Source: Ideonella margarita (lineage in GTDB: Bacteria; Pseudomonadota; Gammaproteobacteria; Burkholderiales; Burkholderiaceae_C). Taken from it: DNA of 64,000 nucleotides. Location of the stretch: assembly GCF_038066635.1 (NCBI RefSeq), contig NZ_JBBUTI010000007.1, positions 264,541 through 328,540 of the forward strand. The letters are read 5' to 3'. Positions 37,195 to 48,234 of the stretch are shown piece after piece. The translations under genes were made by a program, and so were the position numbers. The notes beneath the pieces are model-generated. The model worked only from the letters and a program-made list of their open reading frames with translations, had not been told where the DNA came from and made no database searches. Numbering within the stretch: the stretch's first letter is position 1; each line of letters begins with the position of its first letter.

Positions 37195-38754
37195 TCAGAA
37201 GCGCTCGTCCTCGCGCAGGTAGCGCCACTCGCCCATCGGCAACTTGCCGAGCACCACGCTGCCGATGCGCACCCGCTTCAGGCCCACCACCTTCAGGCCG
37301 ACCAGTTCGCACATGCGGCGGATCTGGCGCTTGCGGCCTTCACGCAGCACAAAGCGCAGCTGGTCTTCATTGGCCCAGCTCACCTTGGCGGGCTTGAGCT
37401 TGTGGCCGTCGAGCTCCAAGCCGTGGTTCAGCAGGTTCAGGTCGGACTCGGGCAGGGTGCCTTCGCGCTGGTATTCCACCCGCACGAGGTATTCCTTCTC
37501 CACGTCGGAGTCTTCACCGATCAGGTGCTTGGCGATGCGGCCGTCCTGCGTCAGCACGAGCAGGCCGGTGGAGTCGATGTCGAGGCGTCCTGCCGGGGCC
37601 AGACCACGGGCATGGCCCGGGTGGAAGGGCTTGCGCGACGTGTCGTCTTGCCAGTGCTTGTCTTGCGTGACGAGCACGCTCGCGGGCTCATAGCCGTCTT
37701 CGGCCTGGCCCGACACATAACCGATCGGCTTGTTGATCAGGATGGTGACGCGCTTGGCCTGCTGCTGATGAGCAGCAGGGTCCACCTCGATCTTGTCGGA
37801 GGGTTGCACGCGCTGGCCCAGCACGGCCATCTGGCCGTTCACCAGCACCCAGCCGGCGGCGATCCAGTCATCGGCTTCGCGGCGCGACGCCAGACCGCGC
37901 TCGCCCAGCACCTTCGAGAGGCGATGGCCGTCTTCGCTGGCCGGCGGGCGCACTTGCGGTGCGGCTGGCCCGGAGCGCGGTGCTTCATAGGTGCGGGTGT
38001 CGCGGTGCTGGTCTTGCCGGAACGGCCGCTCGTCGCGTTGGCCTTCGAAGCGAGGGCGATCACCCTGGGGGCGATCCTCACGCGGGCGGTCGAAGCGCGG
38101 GCGGTCGCCTTGGGGGCGGTCGCCGTACGGACGATTAAAACGCGGACGGTCATCGCGCGGGCCGTCAAAACGCGGGCGGTCACCCTGGGGGCGATCCTCA
38201 CGCGGGCGGTCGAAGCGCGGGCGGTCGCCTTGGGGGCGGTCGCCGTACGGGCGTTCGAAACGGGGGCGGTCATCACGCGGGCCGTCGAAACGGGGGCGGT
38301 CACCTTGAGGGCGATCCTCACGCGGGCGGTCGAAACGCGGACGATCGCCTTGGGGGCGGTCGCCGTAAGGACGATCAAAACGCGGGCGGTCGTCACGCGG
38401 GCCGTCGAAACGGGGGCGGTCACCTTGAGGGCGATCTTCACGCGGACGGTCGAAGCGCGGGCGGTCGCCTTGGGGGCGGTCGCCGTACGGACGATCGAAA
38501 CGGGGGCGGTCATCACGCGGGCCGTCGAAACGGGGGCGGTCACCCTGAGGGCGGTCGTCACGGGGGCGGTCATAACGCGGGCGGTCACCCTGCGGGGCGC
38601 CAAATTCGCTGCGCGGGGCGTAGCTCACGGGCACATTGAAACGGGCGCCTTCTTCAGGCGCCTGGCGCTTGTCGTCGGCTTGAACCGGCGTGTTGGCATC
38701 GGTGCCAGCCACGGGGCGGCGCGGGGTGCGCTGGATGTCGCGATCGGAACGCAT
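37195..38754 (-). CDS. 23S rRNA pseudouridine synthase, RluF-like, with long Arg/Asp/Pro repeat extension
   Basis: The C-terminal half is a normal RluB/RluF-type enzyme: an S4 RNA-binding domain (HRLSKVLGERGLASRREADD, about residues 275-325), the catalytic Asp in APAGRLDIDSTGLLVLTQDG (about 388) and EGRKRQIRRMCELVGLKVVG, closest to RluF in pattern. The total is 519 residues, far longer than the family's roughly 290. Residues about 56-235 are a tandem repeat rich in Arg, Asp and Pro (units such as RPRFDRPREDRPQGD), expected to be disordered and to bind RNA. The start is taken at MRSDRD. Mutation of the repeat number between strains seems likely. Confidence 0.9.
   Translation of the reverse strand: MRSDRDIQRTPRRPVAGTDANTPVQADDKRQAPEEGARFNVPVSYAPRSEFGAPQGDRPRYDRPRDDRPQGDRPRFDGPRDDRPRFDRPYGDRPQGDRPRFDRPREDRPQGDRPRFDGPRDDRPRFDRPYGDRPQGDRPRFDRPREDRPQGDRPRFDGPRDDRPRFERPYGDRPQGDRPRFDRPREDRPQGDRPRFDGPRDDRPRFNRPYGDRPQGDRPRFDRPREDRPQGDRPRFEGQRDERPFRQDQHRDTRTYEAPRSGPAAPQVRPPASEDGHRLSKVLGERGLASRREADDWIAAGWVLVNGQMAVLGQRVQPSDKIEVDPAAHQQQAKRVTILINKPIGYVSGQAEDGYEPASVLVTQDKHWQDDTSRKPFHPGHARGLAPAGRLDIDSTGLLVLTQDGRIAKHLIGEDSDVEKEYLVRVEYQREGTLPESDLNLLNHGLELDGHKLKPAKVSWANEDQLRFVLREGRKRQIRRMCELVGLKVVGLKRVRIGSVVLGKLPMGEWRYLREDERF
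38053..38590. repeat. 120-bp tandem repeat array, about 4.5 copies, coding
   Basis: Units repeat every 120 bases (boundaries near 38041, 38161, 38281, 38401 and 38521), each encoding 40 residues on the minus strand with inner 5- and 15-residue periodicity. Neighbouring units differ at a few bases, mostly silent or Asp/Glu/Asn swaps. Because the repeat length is a multiple of three, gain or loss of units keeps the reading frame of the rluF-like gene. Confidence 0.95.
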
Positions 38755-38915
38755 GGCGGCCCCTTCAGCAAACGGCCGCGGCGCGCATCGAGCGCGCCAG
38801 CAGGGCCAGGGGTGGGTGGGCCGGCGCACTCACGGCGGCGGGCATCAGGTCAACTTCTTGGAAACACATCCCCCGATTGTCGCCGTTCCGCGTCGGGCTT
38901 GCGCGTTTACCCGCG

Positions 38916-40883
<1,968 letters not shown>

Positions 40884-40942
40884 CAGCCAGATTGTAGGGA
40901 TGCGGCCGGCGCCGTCATGGGGCGCCGTGATAATGCCCGCCC

Positions 40943-41587
40943 ATGGACTACCTGCCCCTGCTTCTGGATTTCGTGCTGCATGTTGACAAGCACCTGGCGA
41001 CCTTCGTGGCGACCTACGGTGCCTGGGTGTATGCCTTGCTGTTCCTCATCATCTTTGTCGAAACCGGCGTGGTGGTGATGCCCTTCCTGCCGGGCGATTC
41101 GTTGTTGTTCGTGGTGGGCGCCATGTGCGGCACCGGGCTGATGGAGCTGCACATCGCGATGCCGCTGCTGCTGGTGGCGGCGGTGGCCGGCAACCAGAGC
41201 AACTACACCCTGGGCCGCTATTTCGGCCCCAAGGTGTTCCAGTGGGAGAACTCGCGCTTCTTCAACAAGCAGGCCTTCAATCAGGCCCACGCGTTCTATG
41301 AAAAGCACGGCGGCATCACCATCGTGATCGCGCGCTTCATGCCCTTCGTGCGCACCTTCGCACCCTTCGTGGCCGGTGTGGCCGCGATGACCCGCAGCAA
41401 GTTCACGTTCTATGACGTGACCGGCGGCGTGCTCTGGGTGTGCGGCCTGATCGGCGTGGGCTACGCCTTCGGCAACGTGCCCTGGGTGCAGCAGAACCTG
41501 GAGAAGATCATCTGGGCAATGATCATCGTGCCGGGCCTGCTCATCATCGCTGGCAGCCTGCGCGCGAAGTTCAAGGCGCGCGGCTGA
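40943..41587 (+). CDS. DedA family membrane protein
   Basis: The 214-residue protein shows the DedA/SNARE-associated domain: ETGVVVMPFLPGDSLLFVVG, GNQSNYTLGRYFG and the conserved ARFMPFVRTFAPFVAGVAAM. Family members are half-transporters or lipid scramblases needed for envelope homeostasis, proton-motive-force maintenance and peptide resistance. It has four to five hydrophobic segments. Confidence 0.92.
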   Translation: MDYLPLLLDFVLHVDKHLATFVATYGAWVYALLFLIIFVETGVVVMPFLPGDSLLFVVGAMCGTGLMELHIAMPLLLVAAVAGNQSNYTLGRYFGPKVFQWENSRFFNKQAFNQAHAFYEKHGGITIVIARFMPFVRTFAPFVAGVAAMTRSKFTFYDVTGGVLWVCGLIGVGYAFGNVPWVQQNLEKIIWAMIIVPGLLIIAGSLRAKFKARG

Positions 41588-41599
41588 TCGGCCTGCGCC

Positions 41600-42952
41600 T
41601 CAGCGCTGGCGCGGCGTGACGCGCTCGTCGAGCTCGGCTGCCCGGTAGTCGGGCAGGAACTTGCAGGTGCCGCCGAACTTGGCCTGGCTGGCCGGGCAGC
41701 GGCTCGCAATGCTCTGGGGTGTGGGCTTCTCGCCGCGCTCGATCCAGTTCAGCAGGGCGTCCATGGCGGCGGGGTATTCGGCGTCGCTCAGGTAGCTGTG
41801 GTCGGCGTAGTCGGCATAGTTCTGCACCAGCCATTGGCTGCGCCCCTGGCGGGCCACCTGGGCGCGGAAGACGCTGTCGAGTTCCACAAAGGCGATTGGA
41901 TCGTTCACGCCGCGCACGCTCACCACGGGCATGCTGATGCGGCCTTGCGGGTCGGTATCAGCCGCCAGCTTGGCTACGGCCTGGGCATCAGGGGCGTAGC
42001 GGGCCACCCGCTGGTTCAGACCGGCCTGGTCGATGGCGGCGGTGTAGACGGCACCCATGTTGCCAAACGGGTTGCGGCCGCCGGTGCGCTTCAGGGCAAT
42101 GTCCTGGAAGTGCCAGGTGGCCCAGTTCATGTGGCCGATCAGCGAGCGCTCAGGCAGCTTGGCCTGGCGCAGCAGGGTGTCCAGCGCGGCGGCTTGTTTC
42201 GGGCTGCGCTCGGCCGCCGGCAACTGCACGCCGGTGCAGGCATTCACCCGACGGGCCAGCTCGGTGCGGGTCAGGCTGCTGCCCTCGGGCAAGCCCATCC
42301 ACAAGGGGTACTGCGGCTCGTCGGCGCGCGGGTGATCACCGCACACGGCCTGGTAGACCACGCGCAGGTCGAGGCGGAAGTCGTAGGAACGCGTGCCGCC
42401 GCCCAGCACACCGCTGGTCAGGAACACGCCGTCATACGACGCGGGGAACATCTCGGCACCGATGGCCGCCACACTGGCGCCCCAGCTTTGCCCATGCAGC
42501 ACGGTGCGCCGCGGTGTTGCAACGTGGCGGCTGAACAGCGTGCGCAGGCGCTCGGTGTCTTCAGCGGCCGCGCGCACTTCCACGCCGCCTTGCCGGTAGG
42601 TGGACCCCGCCCAGGCATGGCCCGCCTTCACCATGATGGACCAGCGTTGCAGGTCTTCGGCGCTGCGCTCGGGCTTGGGGCTGCCCAGCTCCGGGCCGCC
42701 GTGTGCATGCATCACCAGCACGCCGGTCCAGGGTGTGGGCACGGCAATCCACCAATACGCGCCGGCGTCATCTCGGCCGGAGAGGCACCGGGTGGTTTCT
42801 GGCAGGCCAGTCGGGCAGACGGCATGTTGCGGATGCGTAGCGTCGAGGGCCTGCTTGATGACCGGTGGGCTGTTGGCTGCATCACGCGGCGCGGCGCAGC
42901 CTCCCAGCACGGCCAGCCCTACCAGCCCCGCAGCGAACAGCGTGGGCCGCAT
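41600..42952 (-). CDS. Lipoprotein alpha/beta hydrolase
   Basis: The 450-residue protein begins MRPTLFAAGLVGLAVLGGCA, a lipoprotein signal with the lipid-attachment Cys at residue 19. The core has an alpha/beta-hydrolase fold with the nucleophile elbow VLHGQSWGASVAAIG and the preceding LVMHAHGGPELG (oxyanion region). A His near HSYLSDAE could complete the triad. It is a secreted or membrane-anchored esterase or peptidase of unknown substrate. In-frame ATGs further upstream exist, but the lipoprotein start is preferred. Confidence 0.78.
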   Translation of the reverse strand: MRPTLFAAGLVGLAVLGGCAAPRDAANSPPVIKQALDATHPQHAVCPTGLPETTRCLSGRDDAGAYWWIAVPTPWTGVLVMHAHGGPELGSPKPERSAEDLQRWSIMVKAGHAWAGSTYRQGGVEVRAAAEDTERLRTLFSRHVATPRRTVLHGQSWGASVAAIGAEMFPASYDGVFLTSGVLGGGTRSYDFRLDLRVVYQAVCGDHPRADEPQYPLWMGLPEGSSLTRTELARRVNACTGVQLPAAERSPKQAAALDTLLRQAKLPERSLIGHMNWATWHFQDIALKRTGGRNPFGNMGAVYTAAIDQAGLNQRVARYAPDAQAVAKLAADTDPQGRISMPVVSVRGVNDPIAFVELDSVFRAQVARQGRSQWLVQNYADYADHSYLSDAEYPAAMDALLNWIERGEKPTPQSIASRCPASQAKFGGTCKFLPDYRAAELDERVTPRQR

Positions 42953-43175
42953 CGGGTGGCCCTGGAACGGAGTCATCAAGGTGGTCGGCAAGGGGCGGCG
43001 GCGGAAGGCGGTGGTGGTGCTCATGCACCGATGTTGCCGTGCCAACTGCCGCTTGCGGGTGCGTGGATACGCGTAGCGCGTGCAGGCGGGCTAGGCCCCG
43101 GTTCTGCATGGGTGCAGGGGCTGTCGGACAATGGCGGCATGAACTCGTTGTCGCGCCCCGGGCGCACCTTTGACC

Positions 43176-45161
43176 ATGCATGCTGAGGCTGCGCCGTTGG
43201 GGCCATTCGCGCTGCTCGACGACCGCCGCGCCGGCATGAGCCGCCTCTACACGGCCTTTGTGCTTGAGCACCGCTGTGACGACCCCGCACAGCTGGCGGC
43301 GGTGTGGGCTGCGGTTGAAGCGGACCAGCAACGTGGCCTGCATGCGGTGCTGCTGGCTGACTACGAATGGGGCGCGCGCCTGCAGGGGGCGGGTGCTCAG
43401 GCCTGGCCGGGCGAACACGCTGGCGGATCGAAGCAAGACCGTGCCACCGACTGCGCACGCGACGACGACCACGACAACAACAACAACGCCGGCGCCCTGC
43501 GCGTGCTGATGTTCCAGCAACTGCAGCACCTCGATGCTGCAGCCACCGATGCCTGGCTGCAGCAGCACGATGGCAGCCAGGCGCAGCCCGGCCCGGCAGG
43601 CGTGATGGGCTGGCAGCCCGAAATTGACGAAGCCGGCTACACAGCCATGATCGACGCGGTGCAGGCGGCCATCCGGGCGGGTGAAACCTACCAGGTCAAC
43701 GCCACGTTCCGCGTGGCCGGCTTGGCGCATGGCACGCCACTGGCCTTGTTCCGCCGTCTACGGGCTCGCCAGTCGGTCGCGTTTTCGGCCTGCGTGGCCT
43801 TGCCCGGGCCCGGTGAAGCGCGCCATGTGTTGTCCATGTCGCCCGAGCTGTTCTTGCAGCACGAAGCTGGCGTGCTCACGGCGCGCCCGATGAAGGGCAC
43901 TGCGCCGCGCGAAGGCACGCCGGAGCTAGACGCAGAAGCGGCCGGCCGCCTGCAGCGCGACGTGAAAAACCGCGCCGAGAACCTGATGATCGTGGACTTG
44001 CTGCGCAACGACCTCGGCCGCATCGCTGACATCGGCAGCGTCAAGGTGCCCGCCTTGTTCGCGATCGAGGCCTACAGCACCGTGTTCCAGATGACCTCCA
44101 CAGTGCAGGCCCGTCTGAAGCCGGGGTTGGGCATGCCGCAGATCCTGAAGGCCACCTTTCCGTGTGGCTCGATTACCGGCGCACCCAAGCACCACACGAT
44201 GGACCTGATCCGTGGCTACGAGCACTCGCCGAGAGGCTTGTACTGCGGCGCTATCGGCTGGGTGGATGCGCCGGGCCCTGATGCCCCGGCTGGCGCACCC
44301 GGCGCTTTCTGCCTGAACGTGGCCATTCGCACCCTGGTGCTGGAGGCGCCTCGCGCCTCTGACGGCCTGCGACCCGTGAAGATGGGCCTGGGCGCCGGTA
44401 TCGTGCTCGACAGCGTGGCCGCTGACGAGTGGCAGGAGTGTTTGCTCAAAGGCCGCTTTGCCACCGATGTTGACCCGGGCTTCACGCTGTTTGAAACCAT
44501 GAAGCTGGAGCGGCAGCCCGATGGGGCGGTGCTTGCACTGCGGCTGGACGCACACCTGGCCCGTCTCGCTCGCAGCGCGGCGGCGTTGGCTTTTGCCTTT
44601 GATGCCGGTGCGGCGGTAGCGGCCTTGCGCGGCGAGTTGGACGCAGCGCAAGCTGAGGCGCCAGACGCGTGGCGGCTGCGCCTTGATCTCTCTTTTGACG
44701 GCACGTTGCGCACCAAGCGGGCGCCCATGTTGCCTTTGGCCGCTGAGTTGCTCGACACCCAGCAACGCGTGGGCCTGTGCCTGGCCAGCCAGCGCTTGCC
44801 CGCGCAAGACGCGCTGCGCGCCCACAAGACCAGCCACCGGCAGCTCTATGACCAGGCGATTGCAACTGCCGAAGCCGCCGGTGCGTTTGACGCCTTGTTC
44901 ATCACCGAGGATGGGCGGGTGGCGGAAGGCGCGCGTTCCAGCGTGCTGGTGCGCCAGGGCGATGTGTGGTGGACGCCTCCGGTTGCCGACAGCGCCTTGC
45001 CCGGCGTGATGCGTGCAGCCTTGCTGGCATCAGGCCTCGACGGGCTGCCGGTGCGCGAACGCAGCCTGCGCTGGCCCGATGTGGCGGCGGCCGATGAGCT
45101 GGCTGTGTGCAACGCTTTGCGAGGCGTTCTGCGCGCCCGCTGGGTAGGCCCTACGCCTTGA
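43176..45161 (+). CDS. Aminodeoxychorismate synthase component I fused to ADC lyase (PabB-PabC)
   Basis: The 661-residue fusion makes p-aminobenzoate for folate. The PabB part (about 1-435) has AGETYQVNATFRV, the PMKGT motif with the catalytic Lys, KNRAENLMIVDLLRNDLGR and FPCGSITGAPKHHTM. The PabC part (about 440-661) resembles PLP class IV enzymes, with the Lys in AHKTSHRQLYDQ and EDGRVAEGARSSVLV. An acidic, Asn-rich insert RDDDHDNNNNAG lies near residues 90-101. The fusion is known in several proteobacteria and avoids the need for separate pabC. Confidence 0.94.
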   Translation: MHAEAAPLGPFALLDDRRAGMSRLYTAFVLEHRCDDPAQLAAVWAAVEADQQRGLHAVLLADYEWGARLQGAGAQAWPGEHAGGSKQDRATDCARDDDHDNNNNAGALRVLMFQQLQHLDAAATDAWLQQHDGSQAQPGPAGVMGWQPEIDEAGYTAMIDAVQAAIRAGETYQVNATFRVAGLAHGTPLALFRRLRARQSVAFSACVALPGPGEARHVLSMSPELFLQHEAGVLTARPMKGTAPREGTPELDAEAAGRLQRDVKNRAENLMIVDLLRNDLGRIADIGSVKVPALFAIEAYSTVFQMTSTVQARLKPGLGMPQILKATFPCGSITGAPKHHTMDLIRGYEHSPRGLYCGAIGWVDAPGPDAPAGAPGAFCLNVAIRTLVLEAPRASDGLRPVKMGLGAGIVLDSVAADEWQECLLKGRFATDVDPGFTLFETMKLERQPDGAVLALRLDAHLARLARSAAALAFAFDAGAAVAALRGELDAAQAEAPDAWRLRLDLSFDGTLRTKRAPMLPLAAELLDTQQRVGLCLASQRLPAQDALRAHKTSHRQLYDQAIATAEAAGAFDALFITEDGRVAEGARSSVLVRQGDVWWTPPVADSALPGVMRAALLASGLDGLPVRERSLRWPDVAAADELAVCNALRGVLRARWVGPTP

Positions 45162-45171
45162 TCTGCCGCTG

Positions 45172-45196
45172 GGCTCATCCAGACCGAGGATGAGCC
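45172..45196. terminator. Hairpin between convergent pabBC and amiC
   Basis: GGCTCATCC and GGATGAGCC are perfect 9-base arms around a 7-base loop in the 42-base gap between the two stops. There is no T-run, so termination would be inefficient or factor-dependent. Confidence 0.5.
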
Positions 45197-45203
45197 AGGG
45201 CAC

Positions 45204-46619
45204 TCAGGTGGTGCTGCGGTTGCGCGCCAGCGGCGGGTTCTTCGCGAAGTAGCGCTCGATGCCGCTGAACAGGGCCTGCACCAGACGTTGCTGGTAGTCG
45301 GCGTCGCGCAGCTTGTCTTCTTCTTCCGGATTGGAGATGAAGGCGGTTTCGACCAGGATGGACGGAATGTCCGGCGCCTTGAGCACGGCAAAACCGGCTT
45401 GTTCCACCTGCCGCTTGTGCAGCTTGCCGACCTGTCCGATGCGGCTGAGCACCTCGTTGCCGACGCGCAGGCTGTCCTTGATCTGTGCCGTGGTGCTCAT
45501 GTCGAGCAATGCCTTCAACACCGTCGCATCCTTGGTGGCCACATTCACGCCACCGACCACGTCGGCGGCATTTTCCTTCTGCGCCATCCACCGCGCTGCG
45601 GCGCTGGAGGCGCCGCCCTGGCTGAGCGCGAACACGCTGGCACCACGGGCTTCCGGCGTGAAAAACGCATCGGCGTGGATGGACACGAACAGGTCAGCCT
45701 GAACGCGGCGGGCCTTGTTGACGCGGTCGTGCAGCGGCACGAAGAAGTCGGCGTCCCGCGTCAGCATCGCGCGCATGCCGGGTTTGGCATTCAGGCGGTC
45801 GCGCAGTTGCAGGGCCACCTGCAGCACGACGTCCTTTTCCTTCAGGCCGGTCGGGCCGATGGCGCCGGGGTCTTCACCGCCATGGCCGGGGTCGATGGCG
45901 ACGATGATCAGGCGGTTGAAGCGGTCACGTTGCTCGGCGGTGGGCGGCGGGGCAGGAGCGGCCGTCTGGCCTGGCGGCGCCGGAATGCCGGGGCCGCCTG
46001 CCGTGATGGTGGGCGGCGTTGCAGTGGGCGTCGCGATTGACGGCATCGGCGCTCCCCCAACTGGCTTGGCTGGCAGGCCGGGCGCGGCGTTGAAGGGGCG
46101 GTCCACTTTGCCGATGAACTCGCCCAGGGCGTCGTCCACGGCCTTCACGGCTTCGCGTTCGGCCTCGACCTTGTCGCGCACCAGGCTGAGCAGCGGGTCA
46201 ACGGCTTCGGTCGGATACAGATCAAACACGAGCCGGTGCTGGTAAGCCGCGACCGGGGGCAGGGTGAACTGCTGCGGCTTGATGGCTTGCTTCAGGTCGA
46301 TCACCAGGCGCACCACACGCGGCTGGTTCTGGCCGACCCGCACGCCGGCGATGTAGGGGTCATCGGAGCGCACCTTGCCGACCAGCTCACGCAGGGCCGG
46401 GCTGAGTTCGAGGTTGTCGATATCGACGACCAGGCGCTGCGGGTTCTCGGCCAGGAAGTGGTTGGCCGACAGCGGCTTGTCCGACTCGATCGTGACGCGG
46501 GTGTAGTCGCTCGCCGGCCACACACGCACCGACACGATCGCCGCGCCGAAGGCCAGCTCGGCAGCGCCGAGGCTGAGCACCAGGACGCCGGTGTGGCGGA
46601 GGGCATCACGGCGGTTCAT
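45204..46619 (-). CDS. amiC: N-acetylmuramoyl-L-alanine amidase AmiC-type
   Basis: The enzyme cuts the amide bond between muramic acid and the peptide during cell separation. The 471-residue protein starts MNRRDALRHTGVLVLSLGAA, a signal with an RR pair compatible with Tat export as in E. coli AmiC. An AMIN domain (about 30-150) precedes a Pro-rich linker and the zinc amidase domain (about 240-460) with VAIDPGHGGEDPGAIGP, LFVSIHADAF and ILVETAFISNPEEE. Its start overlaps the tsaE stop (ATGA). Confidence 0.95.
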   Translation of the reverse strand: MNRRDALRHTGVLVLSLGAAELAFGAAIVSVRVWPASDYTRVTIESDKPLSANHFLAENPQRLVVDIDNLELSPALRELVGKVRSDDPYIAGVRVGQNQPRVVRLVIDLKQAIKPQQFTLPPVAAYQHRLVFDLYPTEAVDPLLSLVRDKVEAEREAVKAVDDALGEFIGKVDRPFNAAPGLPAKPVGGAPMPSIATPTATPPTITAGGPGIPAPPGQTAAPAPPPTAEQRDRFNRLIIVAIDPGHGGEDPGAIGPTGLKEKDVVLQVALQLRDRLNAKPGMRAMLTRDADFFVPLHDRVNKARRVQADLFVSIHADAFFTPEARGASVFALSQGGASSAAARWMAQKENAADVVGGVNVATKDATVLKALLDMSTTAQIKDSLRVGNEVLSRIGQVGKLHKRQVEQAGFAVLKAPDIPSILVETAFISNPEEEDKLRDADYQQRLVQALFSGIERYFAKNPPLARNRSTT

Positions 46620-47107
46620 GGCAACAGGCTCAGTCCGGCCGCGGTGAAGGCGTCGACCTGCACGCGGCGTTCATCGGCGTCGCCGACGGGCTCGATGTGG
46701 ATGACGAGATCAGCCACCGGCAGCACGCTGCGGGCCTTGTCGGCCCACTCGCAGAGCTTGAGGCCGGGGGCCGCGAAGATGTCGCGAAAGCCAGCGTCTT
46801 CCCACTCGCGTGGGTCGTTGAAGCGGTAGAAGTCGAAGTGCGACACGGCGCAGGTGTCGCCGTCGGGCAGGGCTACCTCATAGGGCTCGACCACGGCGTA
46901 GGTGGGGCTCTTGATGCGGCCTTCCACACCGATGGCGCGCAGCAGGTGGCGCACGAAGGTGGTCTTGCCGGCGCCGAGCGGGCCCTCGAGCTCGATCACG
47001 GCTTGGTGGAGTGCGGCATGCGCTGCCAGCGCCGTGGCGAATGCGGCACAGGCCGATTCATCAGGCCAATGCAGCAGGCGACTTTCTAGAATGGCTGGAT
47101 GGCTCAA
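46616..47107 (-). CDS. tsaE: tRNA threonylcarbamoyladenosine biosynthesis ATPase TsaE
   Basis: TsaE is the ATPase of the t6A37 complex with TsaB and TsaD. The 163-residue product has the P-loop LEGPLGAGKTTFVRHLLRA, SPTYAVVEPYE and HFDFYRFNDPREWEDAG. The best start is a TTG at 47107, since no ATG or GTG precedes the conserved part; this start overlaps the queG start on the other strand by 9 bases. The 3' end overlaps amiC, a frequent pair. Confidence 0.94.
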   Translation of the reverse strand: MSHPAILESRLLHWPDESACAAFATALAAHAALHQAVIELEGPLGAGKTTFVRHLLRAIGVEGRIKSPTYAVVEPYEVALPDGDTCAVSHFDFYRFNDPREWEDAGFRDIFAAPGLKLCEWADKARSVLPVADLVIHIEPVGDADERRVQVDAFTAAGLSLLP

Positions 47108-48208
47108 GATCAGGTGGACATCTCAGAGATTGCGACTCGCCTCCCGGGCTGGGCGCGTGAGCTTGGATTCTCACAGATTGGCGTGGCCGATGTGGACTTG
47201 TCGAGCGCTGAAGCGGGCCTGCTGGCCTGGCTGGACGCCGGCTTTCACGGCAGCATGGGCTACATGGCCAGCCACGGCCTCAAGCGGGCCCGGCCTGCCG
47301 AGCTGGTGCCGGGCACGGTGCGGGTCATCACGGTGCGCATGGACTACCTGCCCGCCGAGCTGCCCGAGGGCTGGCAGGCGATCGAATGGCAAGGCTTGAG
47401 CACGCCCGAGCAGGGGCAGTTGTCGCTCTACGCGAGGGGCCGGGACTATCACAAGGTGCTGCGCAGCCGCCTGCAGAAACTGGCTGATCGCATCGGGCTG
47501 GCAGTGGGCCCGTTCGGGCACCGCGTGTTCACCGATTCAGCGCCGGTGATGGAGGTGGAACTGGCCAGCCGCAGTGGCCTTGGCTGGCGGGGAAAACATA
47601 CGCTGACGCTGTCGCGCGATGCCGGTTCGATGTTCTTCCTGGGCGAGCTGTTCGTTGACTTGCCGCTGCCGCTGACCAACCCCGCGCAGGCGCATTGCGG
47701 TGCCTGTGACGCCTGCCTGACCTCGTGCCCTACAGGGGCCATCGTGGCGCCGTATCAGCTGGATGCCCGGCGTTGCATTTCCTACCTGACGATTGAGCAT
47801 GACGGCGCCATTCCGGTGGAGTTGCGGCCGCTGATGGGCAACCGCATTTATGGCTGCGACGACTGCCAGCTGGCCTGCCCCTGGAACAAGTTCGCCCAGC
47901 GCGCCGTGGTGGCTGACTTCGATGTCCGGCCACACTGGCAGCAGCCCGGTTTGCTGACGCTGTGGCAGTGGGGCGAGGAGGAGTTTCTGCGCCGCACCGA
48001 AGGCACCGCCATTCGCCGCATCGGGCCTGCACGGTGGCGCCGCAACCTGGTGGTGGCGATGGGCAATGCGCGTGCGGCTGGCAGCTCGCAGTCAGACGCT
48101 TTTGGTGCCGTGTTGAAAGCGGCTCGCGCCGATGCGGACGCCATGCTGGCCGAACACATTGATTGGGCGTTGGCGCAAGGGCCTGTGGCCGCGATGGAGG
48201 CGCTGTAA
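47099..48208 (+). CDS. queG: Epoxyqueuosine reductase QueG
   Basis: QueG reduces epoxyqueuosine to queuosine in tRNA, using cobalamin and two [4Fe-4S] clusters. The 369-residue product has the N-terminal reductase part (WARELGFSQIGVADVDL) and the cluster motifs CGACDACLTSCPTGAI and GCDDCQLACPWNKFA with RRCISYLTIEHDGAIP between them. The start ATG lies within the 5' end of the divergent tsaE. Confidence 0.96.
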   Translation: MAQDQVDISEIATRLPGWARELGFSQIGVADVDLSSAEAGLLAWLDAGFHGSMGYMASHGLKRARPAELVPGTVRVITVRMDYLPAELPEGWQAIEWQGLSTPEQGQLSLYARGRDYHKVLRSRLQKLADRIGLAVGPFGHRVFTDSAPVMEVELASRSGLGWRGKHTLTLSRDAGSMFFLGELFVDLPLPLTNPAQAHCGACDACLTSCPTGAIVAPYQLDARRCISYLTIEHDGAIPVELRPLMGNRIYGCDDCQLACPWNKFAQRAVVADFDVRPHWQQPGLLTLWQWGEEEFLRRTEGTAIRRIGPARWRRNLVVAMGNARAAGSSQSDAFGAVLKAARADADAMLAEHIDWALAQGPVAAMEAL

Positions 48209-48234
48209 TTGACCCGCTCCGTGGACGACGCGTT

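Noticed and set aside
38053..38590. Repeat array resembling a CRISPR
   Set aside because: Units are 120 bases, directly abutting, without unique spacers, and encode protein in frame. No cas gene is near.
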